This document shows, one piece after another, positions 36,537 through 46,200 of a stretch of 64,000 nucleotides of DNA. The notes beneath the pieces were generated by a model. That model searched no databases. It saw nothing but the letters and a program-made list of their open reading frames with translations, and was not told the origin of the DNA. A program made the translations under genes and the position numbers. Origin of the DNA: Cellvibrionaceae bacterium (GTDB lineage: Bacteria; Pseudomonadota; Gammaproteobacteria; Pseudomonadales; Cellvibrionaceae). The number at the start of each line of letters is the position of its first letter. Position 1 is the first letter of the stretch. Location: assembly GCA_025800365.1 (NCBI GenBank), contig JAOXRT010000284.1, forward strand, positions 1 through 64,000, read 5' to 3'.

Positions 36537-37427
36537 ATGTATAACAATATATTAGAGTATAAAGGCGGGCGCTACTTCTGGGTTTCCCTGGTGTTGTTGC
36601 TCGTCTCATTCGCCGTCTATTTTAGTCAAGAAGCTTGGCGTCCACCCAATGGTGGTACTTGGCAAGGTTATGTGCTGGGCACGATAGGGGCGTTGCTAAT
36701 CGTTTGGCTCGCTTATTTGGGAGTACGTAAAAGACGTTATGCGTCCACTCTAGGAACGGTGCAAGGTTGGACTTCTGCTCATGTGTATTTGGGTTCTAGC
36801 TTGCTGATCATAGGTACTCTGCACTGCGCTTTCCAGTTTGGCCTCAATGTACACACGCTCGCCTATGTGCTGATGTGTATCGTTATCTTTAGTGGTTTCT
36901 ACGGGCTTTATGCCTATATGCGTTACCCAGACAAGCTGTCACGTAATCGCAGTAATCAGAGTTTAGACCAACGCTTTTCCGAGCTTGATGAGTTGGATCA
37001 GCAGGGTAAGGATATCGCCTCACGTTGTAATACCGACATCCAAACATTAATCAATAGTGCGATTGCGCGCACGAGCTTGGGTGGTGGTCTATGGAGCCAA
37101 TTGAAGGGGCAGGATAATTCAAAAGTAGAGCTTAGTGCTTCGGAAGACAACCAAAGTCGCACCAAAGTTGTTGATAATAGAAACCAGCAGGCGGCCATTG
37201 ATTATATTGCCATGCGCATTCCCAATGTGAGCAAGAAGCAAGAGGCTCAGGATCTGCAAGATATTCTCTATATTTTTGGTCGCCGTCGAGAATTATTAAA
37301 CCGTATTCGTCGAGAAATTAGCCTGCAAGCACGATTAAAAGTTTGGCTGCTGTTTCATATTCCAACCACTTTTGTTTTGATTGTGGCTTTAATCATCCAC
37401 ATTGTGACTGTCTTTTTATACTGGTAA
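36537..37427 (+). CDS. Di-haem b-type membrane electron-transfer protein
   Basis: The protein has 296 residues with about five membrane helices (~14-31, 44-62, 80-102, 106-126, 272-294) and a cytoplasmic loop of ~140 residues. Histidines occur as two pairs with 14-residue spacing on single helices: His82/His96 and His274/His288. This spacing is typical of bis-His haem b ligation of two stacked haems. The family (cytochrome b561-, NarI- or ferric-reductase-like) cannot be fixed by eye. Its place between a cytosolic FAD/Fe-S protein and a membrane-anchored decaheme cytochrome suggests it carries electrons across the inner membrane or exchanges them with quinone. The next gene begins after only three bases. 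Confidence 0.82.
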   Translation: MYNNILEYKGGRYFWVSLVLLLVSFAVYFSQEAWRPPNGGTWQGYVLGTIGALLIVWLAYLGVRKRRYASTLGTVQGWTSAHVYLGSSLLIIGTLHCAFQFGLNVHTLAYVLMCIVIFSGFYGLYAYMRYPDKLSRNRSNQSLDQRFSELDELDQQGKDIASRCNTDIQTLINSAIARTSLGGGLWSQLKGQDNSKVELSASEDNQSRTKVVDNRNQQAAIDYIAMRIPNVSKKQEAQDLQDILYIFGRRRELLNRIRREISLQARLKVWLLFHIPTTFVLIVALIIHIVTVFLYW

Positions 37428-37430
37428 GCC

Positions 37431-39170
37431 ATGCTCTATTTAATACGACAAACAAGAAAAACAGGCACTAAGGTTATTGATCAAAATGATAGCCAATTGG
37501 ATGCTGTTGCGATAAGTATCGGTTCTGGTGAAGGTCAGCTGGTTCAGCTTGCTGGGGAGGATATCTCGGCAAATCACCTAGTGGTAACCGCTGTTGATAA
37601 CCAAAGCGCAAAGTTTGAATGCGCTAAAGGCTGTGTAGTCGAGCTGGACGGCCAACCGCAAAGTAAGGGCACAATAGGCCTTGGCCAACAATTAACGATT
37701 GGCAGACACAAGCTTATTTTGCAGGCACCTCCTGCCGGTTTTTCCTGTGCCTTAGAGTTTGAAATTGATGCGGATGTTAAACACTCAACTAAGCAGCGAT
37801 TCAAGACCGATTTGCAGGGTGTGGGCTATAACCGCAGCTTAGCTTATATCGCATCGGCGCTGGTCTTGTTGTTTGCTTTGGCATTGCCGATATGGTCCAT
37901 GCTTAACAGTGAGGCTCGTGATACGCTATCAAAAGTTGGGATTCCAACCGATAAGCATTGGTCTAGTGGGCCGCTGATTCCAGCCCATCGAATTCCAGCG
38001 ATTGGCGATGATTGTACTAGTTGCCACGCAAAACCTTTCGAAGTTGTGCAAGATAAAGCTTGTCTTTCATGTCATAGCAATACCGAGCAGCATGTTCATA
38101 ATAAGCATCCGGCTATTCCTGCCTTTGAAGAGTACCGCTGCGGCAGTTGCCATAAAGAACACAACGAGCCGGCAACTATTATTATTAAAGATCAGTCGCT
38201 CTGCGTAGATTGCCATGGTGATATTGCTAAGTTAGGTAATATTACTCAAGAGGAGTCAGTGGCTAATGTTTCTGGTTTTAATGAAAAAACTCACCCAGAG
38301 TTCCGCTTAGGCTTGCTTGGCTTCGATGGTTTTAAGTGGCAGCTATCTCGGGTTCCTTACAGTCAAGAACTGCAAGAAAATTCACAATTAAAATTTCCCC
38401 ATGATTTGCATTTAGATATCGATAAGGTTCAAAGCCAAGACAGTGGTGAGGCTTTAGAGTGTAAATCTTGTCATGTGCTCAGTGCGGATAATGAGCATTT
38501 TGAGCCCATAACCATGGAAGGAATGTGTCGTGATTGTCACGGTTTGGGATTTGATGATGCTGAACCAAGTCGACAGCTTCCACACGGATCACCTTTGTTG
38601 GTTAAGCAAACTCTCGAAGAATACTATATACGCATGTTTGCTGATCCAGATTCTGGCGTGGAAGGTATTGATCATGTGCGCCGTGTTCCAGGCAAGAGTC
38701 GCGACCTTGATCGCTGTAAGAAAGGTGCCCTGGTATGCGGTAAAGAACGTGCCGCCTTAGAGCTGGAAAACCAGTTCACCAAGACAGGTTGCATTACTTG
38801 CCACGAAGTGGAAAAAACGGAAGCTCGCCAGTTAGCGGGCAAGAAAAAAGCCGATAATTTTTGGACGGTTAAACCGGTCAAACTTAATAATGATTGGTTC
38901 TCGCAGGGACGATTTAACCATTCTACCCATTTATTATTACGCGATGCTCCTGTCGATGAGATTTGCCAAGACTGCCACAAAGCCGGTGAATCATCTGAAA
39001 GCCACGATATTTTAATCCCTGGTCGCGATAACTGTTTACAGTGCCATGATGACCAGGCCGAGCACGCTGCACCTTTGGATTGCGTAGCTTGCCATAACTA
39101 CCATATACCCGGAAATCAGGCGATTTGGTTGAAGCAAATGCCTGCTGTTTTGGAGCAGAAAACACCATGA
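37431..39170 (+). CDS. Membrane-anchored decaheme c-type cytochrome with cytoplasmic FHA-like N-terminus
   Basis: The protein has 579 residues. Residues ~30-115 follow the outline of an FHA domain: ISIGSGEGQLVQLAGEDISANHLVVTAV, then VELDGQ and IGLGQQLTIGRHKLIL. The Ser and His of the S-x-x-H signature are kept, but the Arg of GR is replaced, so phospho-threonine binding is doubtful. One membrane helix (~137-157) puts this domain in the cytoplasm. The remainder, in the periplasm, has exactly ten CxxCH haem sites (CTSCH, CLSCH, CGSCH, CVDCH, CKSCH, CRDCH, CITCH, CQDCH, CLQCH, CVACH). It would receive electrons from the b-type protein encoded just upstream. The stop overlaps the next gene (ATGA). 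I know of no named family with this architecture. Confidence 0.88.
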   Translation: MLYLIRQTRKTGTKVIDQNDSQLDAVAISIGSGEGQLVQLAGEDISANHLVVTAVDNQSAKFECAKGCVVELDGQPQSKGTIGLGQQLTIGRHKLILQAPPAGFSCALEFEIDADVKHSTKQRFKTDLQGVGYNRSLAYIASALVLLFALALPIWSMLNSEARDTLSKVGIPTDKHWSSGPLIPAHRIPAIGDDCTSCHAKPFEVVQDKACLSCHSNTEQHVHNKHPAIPAFEEYRCGSCHKEHNEPATIIIKDQSLCVDCHGDIAKLGNITQEESVANVSGFNEKTHPEFRLGLLGFDGFKWQLSRVPYSQELQENSQLKFPHDLHLDIDKVQSQDSGEALECKSCHVLSADNEHFEPITMEGMCRDCHGLGFDDAEPSRQLPHGSPLLVKQTLEEYYIRMFADPDSGVEGIDHVRRVPGKSRDLDRCKKGALVCGKERAALELENQFTKTGCITCHEVEKTEARQLAGKKKADNFWTVKPVKLNNDWFSQGRFNHSTHLLLRDAPVDEICQDCHKAGESSESHDILIPGRDNCLQCHDDQAEHAAPLDCVACHNYHIPGNQAIWLKQMPAVLEQKTP

Positions 39171-41182
39171 GATTAAGCCGTAAGGGATTCAGCCTTAAAC
39201 CCTGCCTATTGTTGGCCACTAGCATCAGTTTGTTAAGCTGCGGCGGAGGGGGAGGTGGCTCAGGTACCGCGCCCAATGAAGGCACACCAACTCCGCCGCC
39301 GCCACCACCGCCAGTGGTGTGTGAGGGCAATTGTACTAACGCGGATTCTTTCCTGCGAACGGCTGATGTCGAGAAAGTGGTGCAGCAAGCGGTTGCGGAA
39401 GCTAAAGCACTTGGTGTAGCAGCGACCATTGCGGTAGTTGATCGCGTCGGAAATGTACTTGCGGTATACCGCACGGCGGATATTGATACCAGTAAGTCAC
39501 TGCTGATCTCTAGTAATAAGCAGGGCTTAAGCGATATCGATGGTGGTTTGGAAAATATTCAACTCCCTTTAGCTGTTGGTGGAGACGCACTTGCTGCTAT
39601 TTCTAAGGCGATCACGGGGGCATATTTATCGACCGAGGGCAATGCATTTAGTAGTCGTGTCGCCAGTCAAATTGTGCAGGAACACTTTAACCCTGGCGAA
39701 AGAGTGCAACCGGCAGGCCCGCTTTTTGGTGTTCAGTTCAGTCAGTTGGCCTGTTCTGATTTTACCTTGGATAACTCTGTAACAGGTATCGGTCCTAAAC
39801 AAGCACCGTTGGGTTTATCAGCCGATCCAGGCGGCTTTCCTCTTTATAAAGATAATGTTCCCGTTGGTGGTGTCGGTGTGATATCAGACGACTTTATCTA
39901 CACCCTAGATAAAGTGGTAGTCGATTCTGATATGGATCAAGACGAGCTTATCGCGCTTGCGGCTACAGTTGGCTTTGAAGCTCCCGCTGATCGACGAGCT
40001 GATCGTATAACAGTTGATGGTAAGGTTTTGCGATACACCGATGTTGAATACAGCCAGCTAACGGCGGCCCCAGGTACGGCTTCAGCATTAAATGATAGTG
40101 ATGGGCAGTACATTCCTGTACCAGACTATATTGATGGCAATGTACGTGCGGGCCAAGCTTTTGGTCAGGCAAGTTCCGGCATCAGAGCTGATACTACAAC
40201 TTATCCAAATCGCGAAGCTTATGTATTTGTAGATGCAGCGGGGCAAGATCGTTTTCCCCCAACAGATGGTACAGAATTAACCGCCGATGAAGTACAAGCG
40301 ATCATTGATGAAGCTCTTGGTGTTGCCAACCAATCACGTGCGCAAATTCGACGACCTTTAAGTACCAAAGCGCGAGTAACCATTTCCGTTGTCGATGTGA
40401 ATGGAGATGTTTTAGGGATGGCTCGTACCTTAGATGCTCCGGTTTTTGGTGCGGATGTGTCCTTGCAAAAGGCGCGTACAGCGGCATTCTTTTCAAATCC
40501 AGCAGCGGCAGATTTCTTGCAAAACTTGCCGCTAACGCAATATTTAAACTCTGACTTAAGTCCTAAACGCAACATTGATATTGCAAATTATGTGCAAGCT
40601 CTAAGGGATTTTGTTGAAGACAGCTCGGCCCTCAGTAATGGCATCGCCTTTTCTGATCGAGCTGGCGGAAATTTGTCGCGTCCTTTTTATCCAGATGGTG
40701 TTGATAATGCTCCACATGGACCATTAAGTAAGCCAGCAGGAGAGTGGAGTCCATTTTCTACGGGCTTGCAGCTCGACCTCGCCATGAATGGCATTGTTAG
40801 TCACCTATTACATGTTGCAGGCCTACAAACAGATGACGTCGGCAACAATTGCGTTGGTGTCCCATTCGGAGGGACAGCAAGCTCAGCTGCCAATAACATC
40901 GCCAATGGCATTCAGATTTTCCCAGGTAGTGTACCCATTTATAAGGGCAATACCTTGGTCGGTGGCATTGGTATTTCAGGGGATGGTGTTGATCAGGACG
41001 ATATGATTGCCTTCTTGGGTGTTCATCGTGCCGCTGAAAAAATGAATGGAAGCTTCAATAATGCGCCAGCTGAAATTCGCGCTGATACCTTAACGCCACA
41101 GGGAACACGATTGCGTTATATAAGTTGCCCGCAATCACCCTTTATTGACAGCGACGAACAAAATGTTTGCTCAGGAAAGTAG
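39167..41182 (+). CDS. Lipoprotein with tandem GlcG/HbpS-like (DUF336) domains
   Basis: The protein has 671 residues when started at the ATG that overlaps the previous stop; the longer frame from 39125 would put a non-signal segment in front. The signal peptide ends in lipobox LLSC, followed by a poly-Gly and poly-Pro spacer, so it is a membrane-anchored lipoprotein. Two GlcG/HbpS-type domains are seen. The first (~45-270) has VEKVVQQAVAEAKALGVAA, AVVDRVGNVLAVYR and VPVGGVGV. The second (~360-650) has VQAIIDEALGVANQSR, ISVVDVNGDVLGMART and LVGGIGISGDGVDQDD. HbpS proteins bind haem or relate to oxidative stress sensing. No CxxCH is present. Its place amid multihaem cytochromes suggests haem or redox sensing, or a structural role at the outer membrane; this is inference. 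Confidence 0.8.
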   Translation: MRLSRKGFSLKPCLLLATSISLLSCGGGGGGSGTAPNEGTPTPPPPPPPVVCEGNCTNADSFLRTADVEKVVQQAVAEAKALGVAATIAVVDRVGNVLAVYRTADIDTSKSLLISSNKQGLSDIDGGLENIQLPLAVGGDALAAISKAITGAYLSTEGNAFSSRVASQIVQEHFNPGERVQPAGPLFGVQFSQLACSDFTLDNSVTGIGPKQAPLGLSADPGGFPLYKDNVPVGGVGVISDDFIYTLDKVVVDSDMDQDELIALAATVGFEAPADRRADRITVDGKVLRYTDVEYSQLTAAPGTASALNDSDGQYIPVPDYIDGNVRAGQAFGQASSGIRADTTTYPNREAYVFVDAAGQDRFPPTDGTELTADEVQAIIDEALGVANQSRAQIRRPLSTKARVTISVVDVNGDVLGMARTLDAPVFGADVSLQKARTAAFFSNPAAADFLQNLPLTQYLNSDLSPKRNIDIANYVQALRDFVEDSSALSNGIAFSDRAGGNLSRPFYPDGVDNAPHGPLSKPAGEWSPFSTGLQLDLAMNGIVSHLLHVAGLQTDDVGNNCVGVPFGGTASSAANNIANGIQIFPGSVPIYKGNTLVGGIGISGDGVDQDDMIAFLGVHRAAEKMNGSFNNAPAEIRADTLTPQGTRLRYISCPQSPFIDSDEQNVCSGK

Positions 41183-41194
41183 GGGATTAATACC

Positions 41195-43144
41195 ATGGCA
41201 AGGATAGATAAGCCTTTTTACGCTTTGAAACTGAAGCCAATATTGAATCACGGTTTAATAAAGGCCTCTGCTTTAGCTGTTGTAGTATCGACCGCGCAGC
41301 TACCACTGGCAGCCAATACTCTTGCACAAGCACAAACCCGTCAGGAATGTGAGGCCGCGCAAGCAGCGAATAAAGCTAAGCGCCGCAGACGCCCTGGAGG
41401 CCGCGTTGACTGTAGTCAGCTACCCGATGCCAATGAACAGATTGTAGAAACGGTTATCGATGGTAAGCCTCAGCGACGAACGCCTGGGCCAGTTAATGAT
41501 GCTCGTTTAAAAGAAGAGCAAACCTTTACGGTATTGCGAGAAGACGTTGAGGAATCCCCAGTACCTCGCCCGAAGGTGAGTGATTTTGAAGACAGTATAG
41601 TGTTTCCGGATCGCTGGCGTATCGTTGAGGCTATAGGCTATACCGATAATTGGTGGGATCCGTACAACCGTAATACCTTAAAGGGCGATGTTCCGCTTCA
41701 TGATGATTGGTTTTTTAATCTAGGTGTGATTTCCGACACCATTTACGAAGGCCGAAAAGTCGTCACGCCAGTCGGGCTTATTACCACATCTGATCCAGGT
41801 GATTTGGATCTATATGGTAACACCGAGCAGCATTCGGTGATTCAGCAAGTCGCTATGGAATTTGTCTATTACAAAGGTGATACAGTATTTAGACCACCAG
41901 ATTATGAGTTCCGCTTTATCCCGGTGTTTAATTACAACCACACCGTTGTTAACGAGCTAGCCGGGATTAATGTAGACCCCCAGCGCGGCGTACGTCGAGA
42001 CGATAACTTTGTTGGTATTCAAGGTGCGTTTATCGATGTGCACTTGAGGAATGTGTCTGATAACTACGATTTCGATAGTATCCGGGTTGGTATTCAGCCA
42101 TTTAATAACGATTTTCGTGGCTTTTTGTTTCAGGATAATCAGTTAGGTGTGCGCCTATTTGGTATTCGCAATAACAACAAGATCCAATACAACTTGGCAT
42201 GGTTTCGCCGTTTAGAAAAAGATACCAACAGTGGTTTAAATGATATTGGAGAGGCACCACGTGAAGATGATGTCTTTATTGCCAATGTTATTTGGCAGGA
42301 TTTGATCACACTTGGGCATTTTTCTCAGTTTTCCATCGTTCATAATCGTAACCGAGAAGATGAATTCTTTTACGATGTAAATGACCTGATTCAGCGACCT
42401 GCTTCTTTGGGCTTTGAACGTTTTAGAAACTACGATGTAACCTATTTAGGATTCAGTTCGGACGGTCACTTTGGCCGTATCAACGTAACCCACTCACTTT
42501 ACGCCGCCTTGGGTGAGCAGAATAGGGGCCCCTTTGTTAACCAGCGCACTGATATTCGCTCCTTCTTTGCTGCTGCAGAGGTCGGTGCTGATTATGACTG
42601 GATACGCTTGCGTGGCTCGGCTCTGTGGGCTTCGGGTGATGATAATCCCTTTGATAACGAAGAAAATGGTTTTGATGCCATATTCGAAAACCCACAGTTT
42701 GCCGGCGCCGATACCAGCTATTGGTTAAGGCAGGGTGTACCACTCGCTGCTGGCGGTAAGGTAACGTTATCGACGCGTAATGGCTTATTGAATAATCTGC
42801 GTGCATCAAAAGAGCACGGCCAATCAAACTTCACCAACCCAGGGGTGAGGTTATTAGGTGTCGGCGCAGATTTTGACATTCTTCCAGAGCTTAGAGCATC
42901 GGTGAACGTGAATCAGCTTTGGTTTGATCAAACTGAGGTTTTGGAAGTCGCTAGGCAACAGGCGGATATTGATGAGTCGATTGGTACGGATGTGTCCTTA
43001 TCATTGATTTACCGACCGTTTATGAGCCAGAACGTTGTTGTTCGTTTGTCTTACGCGGCCTTGTTGCCGGGCAAGGGCTTTGAACAGCTATTTGGTGATG
43101 AGACCCAACACTCATTGTTATTTAATTTGGTGTTGACCTACTAA
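41195..43144 (+). CDS. Predicted outer-membrane beta-barrel protein of the multihaem locus
   Basis: The protein has 649 residues with a long N-terminal signal region (cleavage near LAQAQTR). A basic stretch (KAKRRRRPGG) and a charged linker follow. From about residue 140 to the end, alternating amphipathic strands rich in Tyr, Phe, Trp and Asn end in LLFNLVLTY, a typical barrel C-terminus. I do not recognise a named family. It carries no haem motif. By position among periplasmic multihaem cytochromes it could be the porin sheath of an outer-membrane electron conduit, like MtrB or PioB, but no sequence similarity to those is claimed. A TAGGGG stretch lies just before the start. Confidence 0.7.
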   Translation: MARIDKPFYALKLKPILNHGLIKASALAVVVSTAQLPLAANTLAQAQTRQECEAAQAANKAKRRRRPGGRVDCSQLPDANEQIVETVIDGKPQRRTPGPVNDARLKEEQTFTVLREDVEESPVPRPKVSDFEDSIVFPDRWRIVEAIGYTDNWWDPYNRNTLKGDVPLHDDWFFNLGVISDTIYEGRKVVTPVGLITTSDPGDLDLYGNTEQHSVIQQVAMEFVYYKGDTVFRPPDYEFRFIPVFNYNHTVVNELAGINVDPQRGVRRDDNFVGIQGAFIDVHLRNVSDNYDFDSIRVGIQPFNNDFRGFLFQDNQLGVRLFGIRNNNKIQYNLAWFRRLEKDTNSGLNDIGEAPREDDVFIANVIWQDLITLGHFSQFSIVHNRNREDEFFYDVNDLIQRPASLGFERFRNYDVTYLGFSSDGHFGRINVTHSLYAALGEQNRGPFVNQRTDIRSFFAAAEVGADYDWIRLRGSALWASGDDNPFDNEENGFDAIFENPQFAGADTSYWLRQGVPLAAGGKVTLSTRNGLLNNLRASKEHGQSNFTNPGVRLLGVGADFDILPELRASVNVNQLWFDQTEVLEVARQQADIDESIGTDVSLSLIYRPFMSQNVVVRLSYAALLPGKGFEQLFGDETQHSLLFNLVLTY

Positions 43145-43208
43145 ATTCGTGATATTTGCCAGAAAAAGATTTGAAGCTGCTGTAGCAAGCAGCTCGCAAG
43201 GAAAAGTG

Positions 43209-46200
43209 ATGAAGCCAATGGGAACGGAAAAAGCCATGTGTGCACAAGAAGAAAAAACGCTAGCCAAGGCCGTTACAAAGCCCATCATAAAAGGGCTGCT
43301 GTTACTGAGTGCTTTATTGGCGCCAAGTTTTGTTTTCGCTGTTGGCGGGCCTAAGCCGGTCGAGCGTGATTATGTGACGGCCGCAAATGCTCCCGCTTCG
43401 CAAAGCCCGGAACTCGTCGCTAAGAAGAACGAGGGCTGTGTTAGTTGTCATACTGAATCTGACAGTAAAAATATGCACAATAACCCGGCCATCCAATTGG
43501 CCTGTGTAGATTGCCATGGTGGTGATTCCAGTATCGTTCGAAGCTCTGAATCACCAGGCGATGAAGGCTACGCACGTTTACGAGATCAAGCCCACGTATT
43601 GCCTCGTTATCCGGAATTGTGGAATTTTCCTAGCTCTGCAAATCCAGAGCGGACATATACCTTACTCAACAAAGAAGCGCCCGAATTTATACGTTTTATT
43701 AATCCAGGCGATTTGCGCATTGCTCGTGAGTCCTGTGGTGCTTGCCATTTGAATGTGATTCAGGCTTCCGAAAGAAGCTTGCACGCCACGGGTGCTATGC
43801 TGTGGGGTGGGGCTTCATACAATAACGGCATCTTACCATTTAAGCAGTATTTACTGGGCGAATCCTACAACCGCGAGGGTGAAGCCACGGCTTTGAAAAA
43901 CCCCACGGAAGTTACTCCGGAAATGGCAGCCAAAGGTATTGTTGCAGCGCTTTATCCTTTGCCCAATTGGGAAACGGTTAAGCCCGGTGATATCTTCCGC
44001 GTGTTCGAGCGCGGTGGTCGAAATATCACTAACTTATTTCCAGAAACTGGTATCCCCAATAGTTTGGGATTAATTCAACGTTTAGAAGAGCCAGGACGCC
44101 CGGATTTTAGGCAGTCAAATCGAGGGCCGGGCACAGGCGCTAGAATTTCTGTTCCACTAATTAATATTCATAAAACGCGTTTGAACGATCCCTTCTTATG
44201 GTTCATGGGAACGAATGATCAACCAGGTGATTATCGACACTCGGGCTGTACTTCTTGTCACGTTGTTTACGCCAACGACCGCGACCCGAAACATTCGGGG
44301 CCTTACGCGCAGTTTGGCCATACCGGCAAAACACAAACGATAGATCCAACGATTCCAAAAGACGAATCCGGTCACCCATTAAAACACCAGTTTACCCGTG
44401 GGGTTCCTAGCAGCCAGTGCATGATCTGTCATATGCACCAACCCAATATGTTTATGAACACTTATTTGGGTTACACCATGTGGGACTATGAATCGGATGC
44501 GCCGGCGATGTGGCCAGAGGAGCAACAGTATCCCTCTGAGGCGCAAAAGCGTAAAGTACTGGATCGTAACCCTGAAGGTGCCGCACCGCGTGGTAAATGG
44601 GCCGACGTAGAATTCTTAAGAGAAGTAGCCTCCTTGAATCCAAAGCTAAACGACACCCAGTTTGCTGACTATCATGGTCACGGCTGGAACTTCCGAGCAA
44701 TCTTTAAAAGAGACCGTAAGGGTAATTTACTCGATGCCGAAAACAATATGGTATCGGATGATGACCCTGATAAATTTAAAAAAGCTGTGCATATGTCCTC
44801 GATTCACGCGGATGTCGGCATGCACTGTTCCGATTGTCACTTTGCACAAGACAACCATGGTAATGGGCACATCTATGGCGAAGTCGCCGCGGCTGTAGAA
44901 ATTGCCTGTATCGATTGTCACGGCAGTGCGCAACGTTACCCTAATTTATTAACCTCCGGACCGGCCAAACTGGGTAAGGGTGCAGATCTTTCTGTACTCC
45001 GTAATCCTGATGGCCAGTTAAGATTTGAATGGGTTGAAGGTAAATTGATCCAACGCTCCTTGGTAACACCAGGCTTAGAGTGGGAGCTAAGCTTGGTAAA
45101 AGACAGTGTGAGCAAAGGGCATCCGCAATACAATGAAAAAGCAGCCCGCGCTAAGTTAATGTCAAAAGACACCGCAAAACAAAACTGGGGTGAAGATGTG
45201 CCGGAGGATCAGCTGGCGCACACCTATGAAAATATGGAGTGTTACACCTGTCATACGGCGTGGACCACCAGCTGCGGCGGCTGTCACTTGCCTATTGAAG
45301 CCAACGTAAAAACCGAGCGCCATCATTATGAAGGTGGAGAGACACGTAACTTTGCGACCTATAATCCGCAAGTTTCGCGTGATCAAATTTTCATGATTGG
45401 TAAGCGGGAAGAGCATAAAGGTGGTAAGTACGCACCGATTCGCTCTACCTCAGCCTTGGTATTGTCTTCGACTAACTCAAACCGCGAGCGGATCTATATC
45501 CAGCAGCCTCCCGTGGCGTCTAGTGGCTTTAGTTCGCAAGCCATTAACCCCCATTTCCCACATACAGTTCGCAAGACTGAAACCAAAACCTGTAGTGATT
45601 GCCACTTGGCAAACACTGAGGACAATAATGCGATCTTTACTCAAACCTTAGGTGTGGGAACCAAGTTTATCGACTTTATTGGCCGCTTTGCTTGGCTGGG
45701 CGGTGATGGTGAAGTTACTGGTGTACAAGTTACCGAATGGGACGAACCTCAGGCAGTTTATGGCAGCTACTTACACAAGTATGCCTATCCTGATTGGTAC
45801 AATGATCACCAAAAAGCTGGCCAGGAATTGCAGGTAGGTTATAGCCATAGCTCTGGGCGCAGTTCTTGTTTGCAGATGCGTGGCGAATATCTCTACACGG
45901 CGGCAGGTAAGCAAGGATTGCAGGTCTATGATATTGCCTCTATTGATAACAAAGGTGTTTCCCAGCGTATTATCTCGGCACCTTTCAGCCCGCTTGGCCA
46001 CAACCCGAATGTACCGAGTAAAAATGCAACATGCATGTTGATGCCCACAACTCAACCAGTAGCGCCAGCGCGTAACACCGGTGAGTTGATGCGAGTGACC
46101 AATATGGAACAGCCGATGCATCCTTTATATCACTATGTCTATGTGACGGATGCAGAAGAAGGATTAATTCTAGTTAATATCGATACCTTCTCCGACGGTG

